In this document: piece after piece, positions 54,485 to 62,472 of the stretch
How the letters are laid out: each line of letters opens with the position of its first letter
Numbering within the stretch: the first letter of the stretch is position 1
NCBI RefSeq assembly: GCF_019977295.1
Contig: NZ_AP024651.1
Span: 3,162,001-3,226,000 of the forward strand
Source: Arthrobacter sp. StoSoilB20
GTDB taxonomy: Bacteria > Actinomycetota > Actinomycetes > Actinomycetales > Micrococcaceae
DNA length: 64,000 nt
Reading direction: 5' to 3'
Position numbers and translations under genes: made by a program
Notes under the pieces: generated by a model
The model's input: the letters and a program-made list of their open reading frames with translations, nothing else
Told to the model about the DNA's origin: nothing
Database searches by the model: none

Positions 54485-54503
54485 GTGCCCAGTTTAGAGG
54501 AAC

Positions 54504-54509
54504 TACGCT
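54504..54509 (+). promoter_or_regulatory. Probable -10 element for a leaderless thiE transcript
   Basis: TACGCT lies seven bases before the thiE ATG. There is no well-placed ribosome site. It sits next to the 5' end of the divergent riboswitch, so the two promoters overlap. Confidence 0.4.
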
Positions 54510-54516
54510 GGTTTCC

Positions 54517-55200
54517 ATGACCCCGACTGACGCCCTCGCCACCGCCCGCCTATACCTGTGCACTGATGCCCGGAGACGGCAAGGCGATTTTGAAGACTTT
54601 GTGGACGCCGCTTTTGCCGGTGGGGTGGACATCATCCAGCTGCGCGACAAAACCCTGGAAGCTGCCGAAGAGTTGGAGCTCCTTGCCGTCCTGCGCGGAG
54701 TTGCCGAACGCCACGGACGGCTCTGGGCCGTCAACGACCGTGCCGATGTTGCCAGTGTTTCCGGGGCTCCCGTGTTCCATATCGGGCAAAAGGACCTGCC
54801 GTTGGGAGTGGCCAGGACATTGCTGCCGCAGCCGGTCACGATCGGCCTGTCCACCCACTCTCCCGAGCAAGTGAACGCGGCAATCGCAGCCTCGCCGGGC
54901 CAGGGTGGCCTGGACTATTTCTGTGTTGGTCCCCTCTGGGCAACACCTACCAAACCGGGCCGCGCAGCTGTGGGATTGGACTTGGTCACATATGCCGCAG
55001 AAGCAGGCAAACGGGCCGGGGAGACCACAGGCGGCGCCGTGAACCTGCCCTGGTTTGCCATCGGAGGGATTGATCTCAGCAACGTCGAACAGGTAGTGGC
55101 TGCCGGAGCCACCAGGATCGTTGTGGTCCGCGCCATCACCGAAGCGACGGATCCGACGACGGCCGCGAAGTCGCTGCTGGAGGCCTTGGACGCCGCCTGA
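54517..55200 (+). CDS. thiE: Thiamine-phosphate synthase
   Basis: Joins the thiazole and pyrimidine moieties into thiamine phosphate. 227 residues of a TIM barrel with [27 protein letters not shown], the pyrophosphate-binding stretch [21 protein letters not shown], and [17 protein letters not shown]. It diverges from thiO across the riboswitch, so it is not itself behind the aptamer. Confidence 0.95.
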   Translation: MTPTDALATARLYLCTDARRRQGDFEDFVDAAFAGGVDIIQLRDKTLEAAEELELLAVLRGVAERHGRLWAVNDRADVASVSGAPVFHIGQKDLPLGVARTLLPQPVTIGLSTHSPEQVNAAIAASPGQGGLDYFCVGPLWATPTKPGRAAVGLDLVTYAAEAGKRAGETTGGAVNLPWFAIGGIDLSNVEQVVAAGATRIVVVRAITEATDPTTAAKSLLEALDAA

Positions 55201-55370
55201 GCCGGCCATTGCGCGGCGGGTGGTCCCGGAAGGCTGTCCACAAGCCCCTTGGCGAAGATTTGCTGCCGCCCACGGTGGTCCTACTAGGCTGAGTCGAAGT
55301 GAGTTGACTGTCCAGCCTGCCCGCAGGCCACGTGTCCTCCCCTCGCACCCACTCCCCCGAAGGATGATCC

Positions 55371-56327
55371 ATGAGCAATCCGAGCTACCCTCCCGCGCCC
55401 GGGAACGGGAATGCTGCCCCGCCAGTTCCGCCCGCACCCGGTGCTTACGGCAACCAATACCAGGGCCAATACCAGGGCGGGCCGCAATCCACTTATCAGC
55501 CTGATCCGGCCTCCAGCCCTTACGGTGTTCCCGGCACGGGTGCTCCGGCAAAGTCCTTCATGGTCACCTGGATCCTGTCCTTGCTTCTGGGTGGCCTCGG
55601 TGTTGACCGTTTCTACCTGGGCAAGATCGGCACCGGCATTGCCAAGCTGCTCACGGCGGGTGGGCTCGGCATCTGGTCCATCGTGGACCTCATCATCACA
55701 CTGACCGGCAACGCACGGGATAAGGAAGGCCGCCCGCTGCAGGGCTATCCGGAAAATAAGAAGAAGGCGTGGATCATCACGCTCGTCGTCTGGTTCGCCG
55801 GCCTGATTCTTGGAATCCTGTCCACAGTGTTGTCCCTGACCTTGGTGGCTGCCGCCGTCCAAGGACAGTCCACGCCCCTCCCCGCCGTCCCATCGGCCTC
55901 CCAAGAGGCACCGGTCCCGTCCCAGGGCGCTGCCACTGCCGGAAATTCCTTTGACATCACCGTCTCCAAGGGCAACGACGTCAAAGTCACAGTCCTTGAC
56001 TCCGGATACACCACCGAGATTCCCGAAATGGCTTTTATGAAGCCTCTTAATGGAGGGTTCCTCCTGGTGGAGGTTTCCTGGGAGACCACCGCCGGATCAA
56101 GCTTCGCCACGTTCACCAATTTCGAAGCCTTCGACGCTGAGGGCAAGAAGGGCGACCGGATCCTGCTTGGCAGCGAAATGGGTGGCCTGAATTCCGGTGA
56201 GGTCGCCGCCGGAGACATCCAGCAGGGCGTCATTGCCTTCGACATCAAGAACGGCCCCACCACCGTGGTCATCAATAATGACGTTGGCGACAAAGCAGCC
56301 AGCTTCACCCTGACCCCGGCAGGCTAA
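55371..56327 (+). CDS. TM2-domain membrane protein with extracytoplasmic domain
   Basis: A 318-residue protein. The first 60 residues are Pro/Gly/Tyr/Gln-rich and cytoplasmic or disordered; a TM2 domain follows at about 62-110 (two helices around the LGGLGVDRFYLGKIGTGIAKLLT loop); a third helix lies at about 133-160; and the last 130 residues are a beta-rich extracytoplasmic domain resembling DUF4352 (VKVTVLDSGY, GGFLLVEVSWET). A good AAGGATG site precedes the ATG. Function unknown. Confidence 0.85.
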   Translation: MSNPSYPPAPGNGNAAPPVPPAPGAYGNQYQGQYQGGPQSTYQPDPASSPYGVPGTGAPAKSFMVTWILSLLLGGLGVDRFYLGKIGTGIAKLLTAGGLGIWSIVDLIITLTGNARDKEGRPLQGYPENKKKAWIITLVVWFAGLILGILSTVLSLTLVAAAVQGQSTPLPAVPSASQEAPVPSQGAATAGNSFDITVSKGNDVKVTVLDSGYTTEIPEMAFMKPLNGGFLLVEVSWETTAGSSFATFTNFEAFDAEGKKGDRILLGSEMGGLNSGEVAAGDIQQGVIAFDIKNGPTTVVINNDVGDKAASFTLTPAG

Positions 56328-56353
56328 CCCCCTACCAGGCCAACAGCCGTGCC

Positions 56354-56388
56354 AAAAGCCCGTTGCCTCCTCGGAGCAACGGGCTTTT
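56354..56388 (+). terminator. Terminator after the TM2-domain gene
   Basis: A 13-bp perfect stem (56354-56366 with 56376-56388) whose arms begin with A4 and end in T4, 27 bp after the stop. Confidence 0.88.
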
Positions 56389-56424
56389 GCGTGCGGCGGC
56401 GAAGACTATCCGCTGGTTTCGGGC

Positions 56425-56430
56425 TACCCT
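56425..56430 (+). promoter_or_regulatory. Probable -10 element for a leaderless RNase transcript
   Basis: TACCCT lies seven bases before the GTG at 56438. No ribosome site is visible upstream of that start. Confidence 0.4.
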
Positions 56431-56437
56431 GATTTTC

Positions 56438-57946
56438 GTGTCACATCATCGGATAGCGCCAAACGTAGACGACTCCTCGGACCAGCTTGCTGAAGCACTT
56501 GCGGCCCTAAGGACGGAGTTGGAACTCCCTTCTGCCTACCCGGCGGAGGCAGTGGCCGAGGCACAGCAGGCCGTGGAAACCCATGGGTTGCCGGAGCAGG
56601 ATCTGCGGGACATTCCGTTTGTCACCATCGATCCCGCGACCTCCACTGACCTGGACCAGGCCCTGTTCATCGATCGCGCCGGAGAAGGCTACAAGGTCCT
56701 CTACGCCATTGCCGACGTGCCGTCCTTCGTGGTTCCAGGCGGTGCACTTGATGCCGAGACCCGGCACCGCGGACAGACGTTCTATGCGCCCGACGGCCGC
56801 ATTCCCCTGCACCCGGAGGTCATCAGCGAAAATGCCGGCAGCCTGCTGGCCGGCCAGGATTGCGGTGCCTTCGTGTGGAACTTCGACCTCAACGCAACGG
56901 CCGAAGTCGTCTCCGTGGGCCTGTCCCGGGCTGCGGTCCGCAGCCGGGCCAAACTGAGCTACAAGGGCGCCCAACAGCAAATCGATGACAACACGGCCCC
57001 GCCTGTGTTGCAGCTCCTTAAAGAAGTGGGACTGAAACGGGTTGAACTGGAAAGGCAGCGTGGAGGCGCGAGCCTGAACATGCCGGAACAGGAAATCGTG
57101 CAGGCAACCGACGGCGGCGGGTACAGGATCGTCGCAGCTCCCTCCTTGCCGGTGGAGGACTGGAACGCCCAGATCTCCTTGATGACCGGCATGGCCGCCG
57201 CCCAACTGATGCTCGAAGGAAAAGTGGGCATCCTTCGCACAATGCCCGCCCCGGACGAACGTTCGCTGCAGCACTTCAAGCGGCAAACCACCGCCTTGGG
57301 CAAGCCGTGGGACGGCCACGTCACCTACGGCGAGTATTTGCGGACCCTTGATGCGTCCGACCCCCGGCAACTGGCCATCCTGCACTCTGCGGGAATGCTG
57401 TTCAGGGGTGCCGGTTACACGCCTTTCGACGGCGAAGTCCCTGACACCGTCATCCAGGCGGCCATTGGAGCTCCCTACGCCCACACAACAGCACCATTGC
57501 GGCGCCTCATCGACAGATTCGTCCTGGTGATCTGCGAGGCACTGAGCAACAACAGGGACATTCCAGGCTGGGCCCGTGAAGCCTTGCCCTCCTTGCCCGA
57601 GATCATGGCATCCTCGGACCAACTGGCGGGGCGGCTTGAGCGTGCAGCACTGGACACCGTGGAAGCGGCACTGGTAGCAAACCACGTTGGCCAGGAATTC
57701 GATGCCGTGGTGATTTCAGGTTCCAAGCCCGCCAACGGGAACAACGCCAACGGCAACGGGAATAACGCCAACGGCAGTAACGGCAACAGAACCAACGGCG
57801 GTGGCCCCTACGGAACTGTCCAGATCGCAGAACCCGCCGTCACGGCCCGCTGCGACGGCGAACTGGAATCCGGAACCAAGGTTCGCGTCCGCTTGGTCAA
57901 GGCCGATATTGCCAGCCGGGAAATCAGGTTCGAACTGATGCAGTAA
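56438..57946 (+). CDS. RNase II/RNB family 3'-5' exoribonuclease
   Basis: A 502-residue exoribonuclease. The RNB catalytic core starts with VTIDPATSTDLDQALFID (Asp65, Asp71, Asp73 as metal ligands) and contains HRGQTFYAPDGRIPLHP and the substrate region GAPYAHTTAPLRRLIDRFV. It lacks the two N-terminal cold-shock domains of E. coli RNase II. A low-complexity Asn/Gly segment at about residues 430-456 links the core to a short S1-like C-terminal domain (ESGTKVRVRLVKADIASREIRFEL). The GTG at 56438 is chosen because the longer frame begins inside the preceding terminator. Confidence 0.9.
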   Translation: MSHHRIAPNVDDSSDQLAEALAALRTELELPSAYPAEAVAEAQQAVETHGLPEQDLRDIPFVTIDPATSTDLDQALFIDRAGEGYKVLYAIADVPSFVVPGGALDAETRHRGQTFYAPDGRIPLHPEVISENAGSLLAGQDCGAFVWNFDLNATAEVVSVGLSRAAVRSRAKLSYKGAQQQIDDNTAPPVLQLLKEVGLKRVELERQRGGASLNMPEQEIVQATDGGGYRIVAAPSLPVEDWNAQISLMTGMAAAQLMLEGKVGILRTMPAPDERSLQHFKRQTTALGKPWDGHVTYGEYLRTLDASDPRQLAILHSAGMLFRGAGYTPFDGEVPDTVIQAAIGAPYAHTTAPLRRLIDRFVLVICEALSNNRDIPGWAREALPSLPEIMASSDQLAGRLERAALDTVEAALVANHVGQEFDAVVISGSKPANGNNANGNGNNANGSNGNRTNGGGPYGTVQIAEPAVTARCDGELESGTKVRVRLVKADIASREIRFELMQ

Positions 57947-58224
57947 CGCGTTGGGACGGGCGATCCGGGCTTTATGGCTCCCAGAGGATAGACTGGAACT
58001 GTAGTAATGGATGCCCGGTCGTTGATTCAGTAGATTTTTTGAATTCAACAAGCCCGCCCCTACGCGATCTTGAGATGTACCAACTGGTCACCAGTGCCAG
58101 TACTTAGATAGCCCGCGATCGGCTTCCACTGGATTTGCTTGCGCGCCCGTTCGTGCTCCGGTACGGCTCCGCCGCCCCCGTTGAGCATGCAGCGCCAATG
58201 CCCAAATGAATAAGGAAACTCCCT

Positions 58225-59955
58225 GTGAGTGAATTGCACACCCATGAAGTCCTGACGGACTCCACCGGAACTGAAACCATCGAGCCCGAGGAAACGATCA
58301 CCTCGGATGAGACGCCCCACGAGATCGAAGAGAAGTCGTTCGCGGACTACAACGTCCGTGCGGACATTGTAGAGTCACTGGCTGACGCCGGGATTACCCA
58401 CCCCTTCCCCATCCAGGCCATGACCCTGCCGGTGGCCCTGAGCGGCCACGACATCATTGGCCAGGCCAAGACGGGTACCGGCAAGACGTTGGGCTTCGGC
58501 ATTCCCGCCCTTCAGCGCGTAGTCGGCCGCGACGATGCGGGCTTTGAAAAGCTTGCCGTTCCGGGTGCACCCCAGGCCTTGGTCATCGTGCCCACGCGTG
58601 AACTCGCGGTGCAGGTAGCCAACGATCTCCAGACCGCCTCACGCAAGCGCAACGCCCGCATCGCCACCATCTATGGCGGCCGTGCCTACGAGCCCCAGGT
58701 CGATGCCCTGCAGAAGGGCGTCGAAATCGTTGTCGGCACCCCTGGCCGGTTGATCGATCTCTACAAGCAGAAGCACCTGAGCTTGAAGAACGTCAAGATG
58801 GTCATTCTTGACGAGGCCGACGAAATGCTGGACCTCGGCTTCCTCCCGGACGTCGAGACCCTGATTGCCGGTACTCCCGCCGTCCGGCAGACGCTGCTCT
58901 TCTCGGCGACGATGCCCGGCCCGGTCATCGCGATGGCTCGCCGCTACATGACGCAGCCCACCCACATCCGCGCCGCTGATCCCAACGACGAGGGCCTCAC
59001 CAAACGGGACATCCGCCAGCTCATCTACCGTGCACACAGCATGGACAAGACTGAGGTCGTAGCCCGTATCCTCCAGGCCCGCGGACGCGGCCGGACCATC
59101 ATCTTCACCAAGACCAAGCGCACCGCTGCCAAAGTTGCCGAGGAACTGGTTGACCGCGGTTTTGCTGCCGCAGCCATCCACGGCGACCTCGGCCAAGGTG
59201 CCCGCGAGCAAGCCCTCCGCGCTTTCCGCAACAACAAGGTGGACGTCCTGGTGGCCACAGACGTCGCAGCCCGCGGCATCGATGTCGATGACGTCACGCA
59301 CGTCATCAACTACCAGTGCGTGGAAGACGAAAAGATCTACCTGCACCGTGTGGGACGTACCGGCCGCGCAGGCAACAAGGGCACCGCAGTGACGTTTGTC
59401 GACTGGGATGACATGCCTCGCTGGGGCCTGATCAACAAGGCCCTGGGGCTCAGCGTTCCCGAGCCGGTGGAAACCTACTCCTCCTCGCCGCACCTCTACT
59501 CCGACCTGGACATCCCGGAGGGCACCAAGGGCCGTTTGCCGCGCAATAAGCGTGTCCTCGCCGGCGTCGACGCGGAGGTCCTTGAAGACCTCGGCGAGAC
59601 CGGCAAGAAGAACGCCGGCTCCGGTCGTTCGGGCCGCGACGGCGGACGTGACGGCAAGCGCGACGGCGGTCGTGACAGCGGCCGTGGACGGCAAGCCAGG
59701 AACAACGACCGTGTCTCCGGCGAGTCCAGTGACTCAAGCGAATCCAAGGGTGAGGGCGGACGCAACCGTACGCGCCGCCGTCGTACCTCCGACGCTGAAG
59801 CAGCCCCCGCAGCCGGCGCCTCGGAAAGCCGCACAGCTGCGACCGACGGGGCAGAAAAGCCTGCCCGGACGCGTCGTACGCGCACGCGCCGCCGCAACGG
59901 CGAAGTGGTTTCCGGTGAAACCGCAGCTGCCCAGTCCGGCAGCGCCGAGGCCTAA
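58225..59955 (+). CDS. DEAD-box ATP-dependent RNA helicase
   Basis: A 576-residue RNA helicase (RhlE/CshA-like). Motifs in order: Q-motif region FPIQAMTLPVAL, AKTGTGKT at 81-88, PTRELA, TPGRLI, DEAD at 196-199, SAT, IIFTKTKRTA, and HRVGRTGRAG. From about residue 460 the tail is Arg/Gly/Asp-rich and basic, as expected for RNA binding. The GTG follows AAGGA. The 278 bp upstream hold no gene I can support; a long leader there is possible. Methyltransferase gene begins eight bases after its stop. Confidence 0.95.
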   Translation: MSELHTHEVLTDSTGTETIEPEETITSDETPHEIEEKSFADYNVRADIVESLADAGITHPFPIQAMTLPVALSGHDIIGQAKTGTGKTLGFGIPALQRVVGRDDAGFEKLAVPGAPQALVIVPTRELAVQVANDLQTASRKRNARIATIYGGRAYEPQVDALQKGVEIVVGTPGRLIDLYKQKHLSLKNVKMVILDEADEMLDLGFLPDVETLIAGTPAVRQTLLFSATMPGPVIAMARRYMTQPTHIRAADPNDEGLTKRDIRQLIYRAHSMDKTEVVARILQARGRGRTIIFTKTKRTAAKVAEELVDRGFAAAAIHGDLGQGAREQALRAFRNNKVDVLVATDVAARGIDVDDVTHVINYQCVEDEKIYLHRVGRTGRAGNKGTAVTFVDWDDMPRWGLINKALGLSVPEPVETYSSSPHLYSDLDIPEGTKGRLPRNKRVLAGVDAEVLEDLGETGKKNAGSGRSGRDGGRDGKRDGGRDSGRGRQARNNDRVSGESSDSSESKGEGGRNRTRRRRTSDAEAAPAAGASESRTAATDGAEKPARTRRTRTRRRNGEVVSGETAAAQSGSAEA

Positions 59956-59963
59956 AAACCTCA

Positions 59964-60842
59964 ATGACTGAAACTGTTTGGGCGCCGGACGGCGGCAATT
60001 TGGTGGTGCACGCGGACAACGCGGAGTTCCTCCCTACGCTGCCGGACGGCGCCTTCACACTCATCTACGTGGACCCGCCCTTCAACACGGGCCGGGTTCA
60101 GCGCCGCCAGGAAACCCGCATGGTGCGCAACGCTGATGGCGACGGCGATCGCGTGGGCTTCAAGGGCCGCTCCTACGACACCATCAAGGGTGCCCTGCAC
60201 AGCTACGATGACGCCTTCAGCGACTACTGGTCCTTCCTGGAACCCAAACTGGTCGAGGCCTGGCGGCTGCTGTCCGACGACGGCACCCTGTACCTGCACC
60301 TGGACTACCGCGAGGTTCACTACGCCAAGGTGATGCTTGACGCCATCTTCGGCAGGGAATGCTTCCTGAACGAGATCATCTGGGCGTACGACTACGGCGC
60401 CCGGGCCAAGAACCGTTGGCCTACCAAGCACGACAACATCCTGGTGTACGTGAAGAACCCCGCCAAGTACCACTTCGACAACGCCGAAGTGGACCGCGAA
60501 CCGTACATGGCCCCCGGCCTGGTGACCCCCGCCAAGCGCGAGCTCGGCAAGCTGCCCACCGACGTTTGGTGGCACACCATCGTTTCCCCCACGGGCCGCG
60601 AGAAGACCGGCTACCCTACCCAAAAACCCGAAGGCCTGGTCCGCAGGATCGTTTCGGCCTCCAGCCGCGAAGGTGACTGGTGCCTCGATTTCTTCGCCGG
60701 ATCAGGGACCTTGGGAGCGGTGGCAGCGAAGCTTGGCCGCAGCTTTGTCTGCGTGGACCAGAATGAACAGGCCATTGAGGTCATGCGGAAACGGCTGGGC
60801 AGCAAGGCCGTGTTCCATGAGGTCCAGCCAAGCAGCCTCTAG
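59964..60842 (+). CDS. Orphan site-specific DNA methyltransferase (beta class)
   Basis: A 292-residue methyltransferase. The catalytic motif IV DPPF is at 37-40 (YVDPPFNTG), and the SAM-binding motif I FAGSGT is near the C-terminus at about 250-255. Motif IV before motif I is the beta class, which usually makes N6-methyladenine. PTQKPEGLVRRIV (motif X-like) precedes motif I. No restriction endonuclease gene is nearby. It starts eight bases after the RNA helicase stop, so the two are probably co-transcribed. RNA methylation cannot be excluded. Confidence 0.9.
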   Translation: MTETVWAPDGGNLVVHADNAEFLPTLPDGAFTLIYVDPPFNTGRVQRRQETRMVRNADGDGDRVGFKGRSYDTIKGALHSYDDAFSDYWSFLEPKLVEAWRLLSDDGTLYLHLDYREVHYAKVMLDAIFGRECFLNEIIWAYDYGARAKNRWPTKHDNILVYVKNPAKYHFDNAEVDREPYMAPGLVTPAKRELGKLPTDVWWHTIVSPTGREKTGYPTQKPEGLVRRIVSASSREGDWCLDFFAGSGTLGAVAAKLGRSFVCVDQNEQAIEVMRKRLGSKAVFHEVQPSSL

Positions 60843-60849
60843 CCAATTT

Positions 60850-60897
60850 GGCGAGGCCGATTTATGGCGAGGCCGATTTATGGCGAGGCCGATTTAG
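60850..60897. repeat. Three tandem copies of a 16-bp unit
   Basis: GGCGAGGCCGATTTAT occurs at 60850-60865 and 60866-60881, and with a last-base change at 60882-60897. It lies between the convergent methyltransferase and marC genes, just after the former's stop. Confidence 0.93.
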
Positions 60898-60924
60898 GCA
60901 AGGCTGAGTCGGGGTTTCAGCGCG

Positions 60925-61533
60925 TCAGGCTGCGCCTTGCACGAAAGCTGTCACGGAATCCGCGATCATCTGGACGGCAATGGCCGAAAGGAGCAAACCG
61001 GCAATCCGGGTGACAAGCTCCACGCCGTTCTCGCCCAGCACGCGCTGCACCACGCCCGCGAACCGCATGGCCAGGTACAGCGAGGCCAACACCACGGCAA
61101 TTCCAAGCCCCACGGCCAGGTACTCAGATAGCTGGCCGGACTGCTGCACGAACACCATCACGGCAACAATCGCGCCGGGACCGGCCATGAGTGGGGTGCC
61201 CAGCGGCACGAAGGCCACATTCTTGTATTTGGCCGCATTTTCCTCGCCGCTGGTGGAGCCGGTCAGCAGCTGCAAGGCAATGAGGACCAACAACAGTCCG
61301 CCGGCACCCTGCAAGGCAGCCAGCGAAATATGCATGTAGTTGAGGATCGACTGGCCAAAAATCGCGAACACCACAATCACGCCTGTGGCCACCAGCAGTG
61401 CCTGGAAGGCCGAGCGGTTGCGGTCCCTGGCCGACATTTGGGCCGTCAAGGACATGAAGATCGGGACCGTCCCGGGCGGGTCCATGATCACGAACAGCGT
61501 GACGATCACCGAGGCGAGCAGCTGCAAATCCAC
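60925..61533 (-). CDS. MarC family integral membrane protein
   Basis: A 202-residue protein with six predicted membrane helices, of the MarC/UPF0056 family whose function is unsettled (it is not a multiple-antibiotic-resistance effector). The family stretches FVIMDPPGTVPIF near the start and PLGTPLMAGPGAIVAVMVF in the middle are present. The GTG at 61533 has AAAGGGG eight bases upstream. It lies 13 bp after the PHP gene on the same strand and is likely co-transcribed. Confidence 0.92.
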   Translation of the reverse strand: MDLQLLASVIVTLFVIMDPPGTVPIFMSLTAQMSARDRNRSAFQALLVATGVIVVFAIFGQSILNYMHISLAALQGAGGLLLVLIALQLLTGSTSGEENAAKYKNVAFVPLGTPLMAGPGAIVAVMVFVQQSGQLSEYLAVGLGIAVVLASLYLAMRFAGVVQRVLGENGVELVTRIAGLLLSAIAVQMIADSVTAFVQGAA

Positions 61534-61546
61534 TCAGGGACCCCTT

Positions 61547-62392
61547 TCAACGAATAACGGTGCTGCCTGTTGCCAGTTCCTCAATCCGGGCCAGTACCGT
61601 GGGCGAGGTAGTGTTCTCGCCCAGCAGGTTCGGCTTGCCCGCGCCGTGGTAATCCGATGACCCCGTGATAAGCAGGCCGTGCCGGGCAGCCAATGTCCGC
61701 AGGAAGGCCCGCCCGTCCTCCGGGTTGTCCCGGTGTTCAACCTCAAGGCCCAGCAGCCCGGCATCGATCATGTCCCGGTAGGTCCCCTCCCCCACGATCC
61801 TTCCCCTGGACGACGCCACGGGATGGGCGAAGACAGGAACACCGCCGGCGGCGCGTACAAGCTCGACGGCGACAGCGGGGTCCGGCGCATAGTGCTGCAC
61901 GAAGTACCGCGAGTGTGATGTCAGGATGGAGGTAAAGGCCTCGGTACGGTCCGCGACCACCCCGGCGGCAACCAGGGCATCGGCAATGTGGGGGCGTCCC
62001 ACTGTTGCGCCGGGGGCCACGTGGTGGATGACGTCGTCCCATGTCAAGGGATAATCCTCAGACAATAAGGTGACCATGTGCTCGGCACGGGTCAGCCGGG
62101 CATCCTTGGACTTGGTGATTTCCTCCAGGAGACCCGCGTGTGAGGGATCATGCAGGTAGCTCAGCAGGTGGACGCTGATGCCTTGTTCGGTCCGGCAGGA
62201 AATCTCCATGCCCGGAACAAAGGCAATGCCATGTTCGCGGGCGGCTGCAGCGGCCGGATCCCAGCCATCGGTGGAATCGTGGTCCGTCAGCGCCACCGCG
62301 TCCAGGCCCGCGGCAACAGCAGAAATGATCACCCCCGCCGGGGTCTCGGTTCCGTCGGAAACATTGGAGTGCGCATGCAGGTCTATCCTCAC
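61547..62392 (-). CDS. PHP-domain phosphoesterase (TrpH/YciV-like)
   Basis: A 281-residue metal-dependent phosphoesterase. The PHP metal motifs are seen in order: DLHAHSNVSDG at 4-14, ALTDHDS at about 35-41, GMEISC, the SHSR stretch, PVFAHPVAS and SSDYHG near the end. Relatives hydrolyse 3',5'-nucleoside bisphosphates or act as 5'-3' exonucleases on short RNA. The start is a GTG. It diverges from pepP by 80 bp. Confidence 0.92.
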   Translation of the reverse strand: MRIDLHAHSNVSDGTETPAGVIISAVAAGLDAVALTDHDSTDGWDPAAAAAREHGIAFVPGMEISCRTEQGISVHLLSYLHDPSHAGLLEEITKSKDARLTRAEHMVTLLSEDYPLTWDDVIHHVAPGATVGRPHIADALVAAGVVADRTEAFTSILTSHSRYFVQHYAPDPAVAVELVRAAGGVPVFAHPVASSRGRIVGEGTYRDMIDAGLLGLEVEHRDNPEDGRAFLRTLAARHGLLITGSSDYHGAGKPNLLGENTTSPTVLARIEELATGSTVIR

Positions 62393-62472
62393 TTTCCCAG
62401 CCTAGGGGATGTGGGCCTTCTTGGCCGGTTGCGCCGTTGGCCTCCTCACCGAACTGGTGGGACGATGTAACG

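Noticed and set aside
59964..60842. Restriction-modification system
   Set aside because: No endonuclease or specificity gene is adjacent; neighbours are an RNA helicase and marC.
60925..61533. Multiple antibiotic resistance protein
   Set aside because: MarC is a family name only; there is no evidence for a resistance function.
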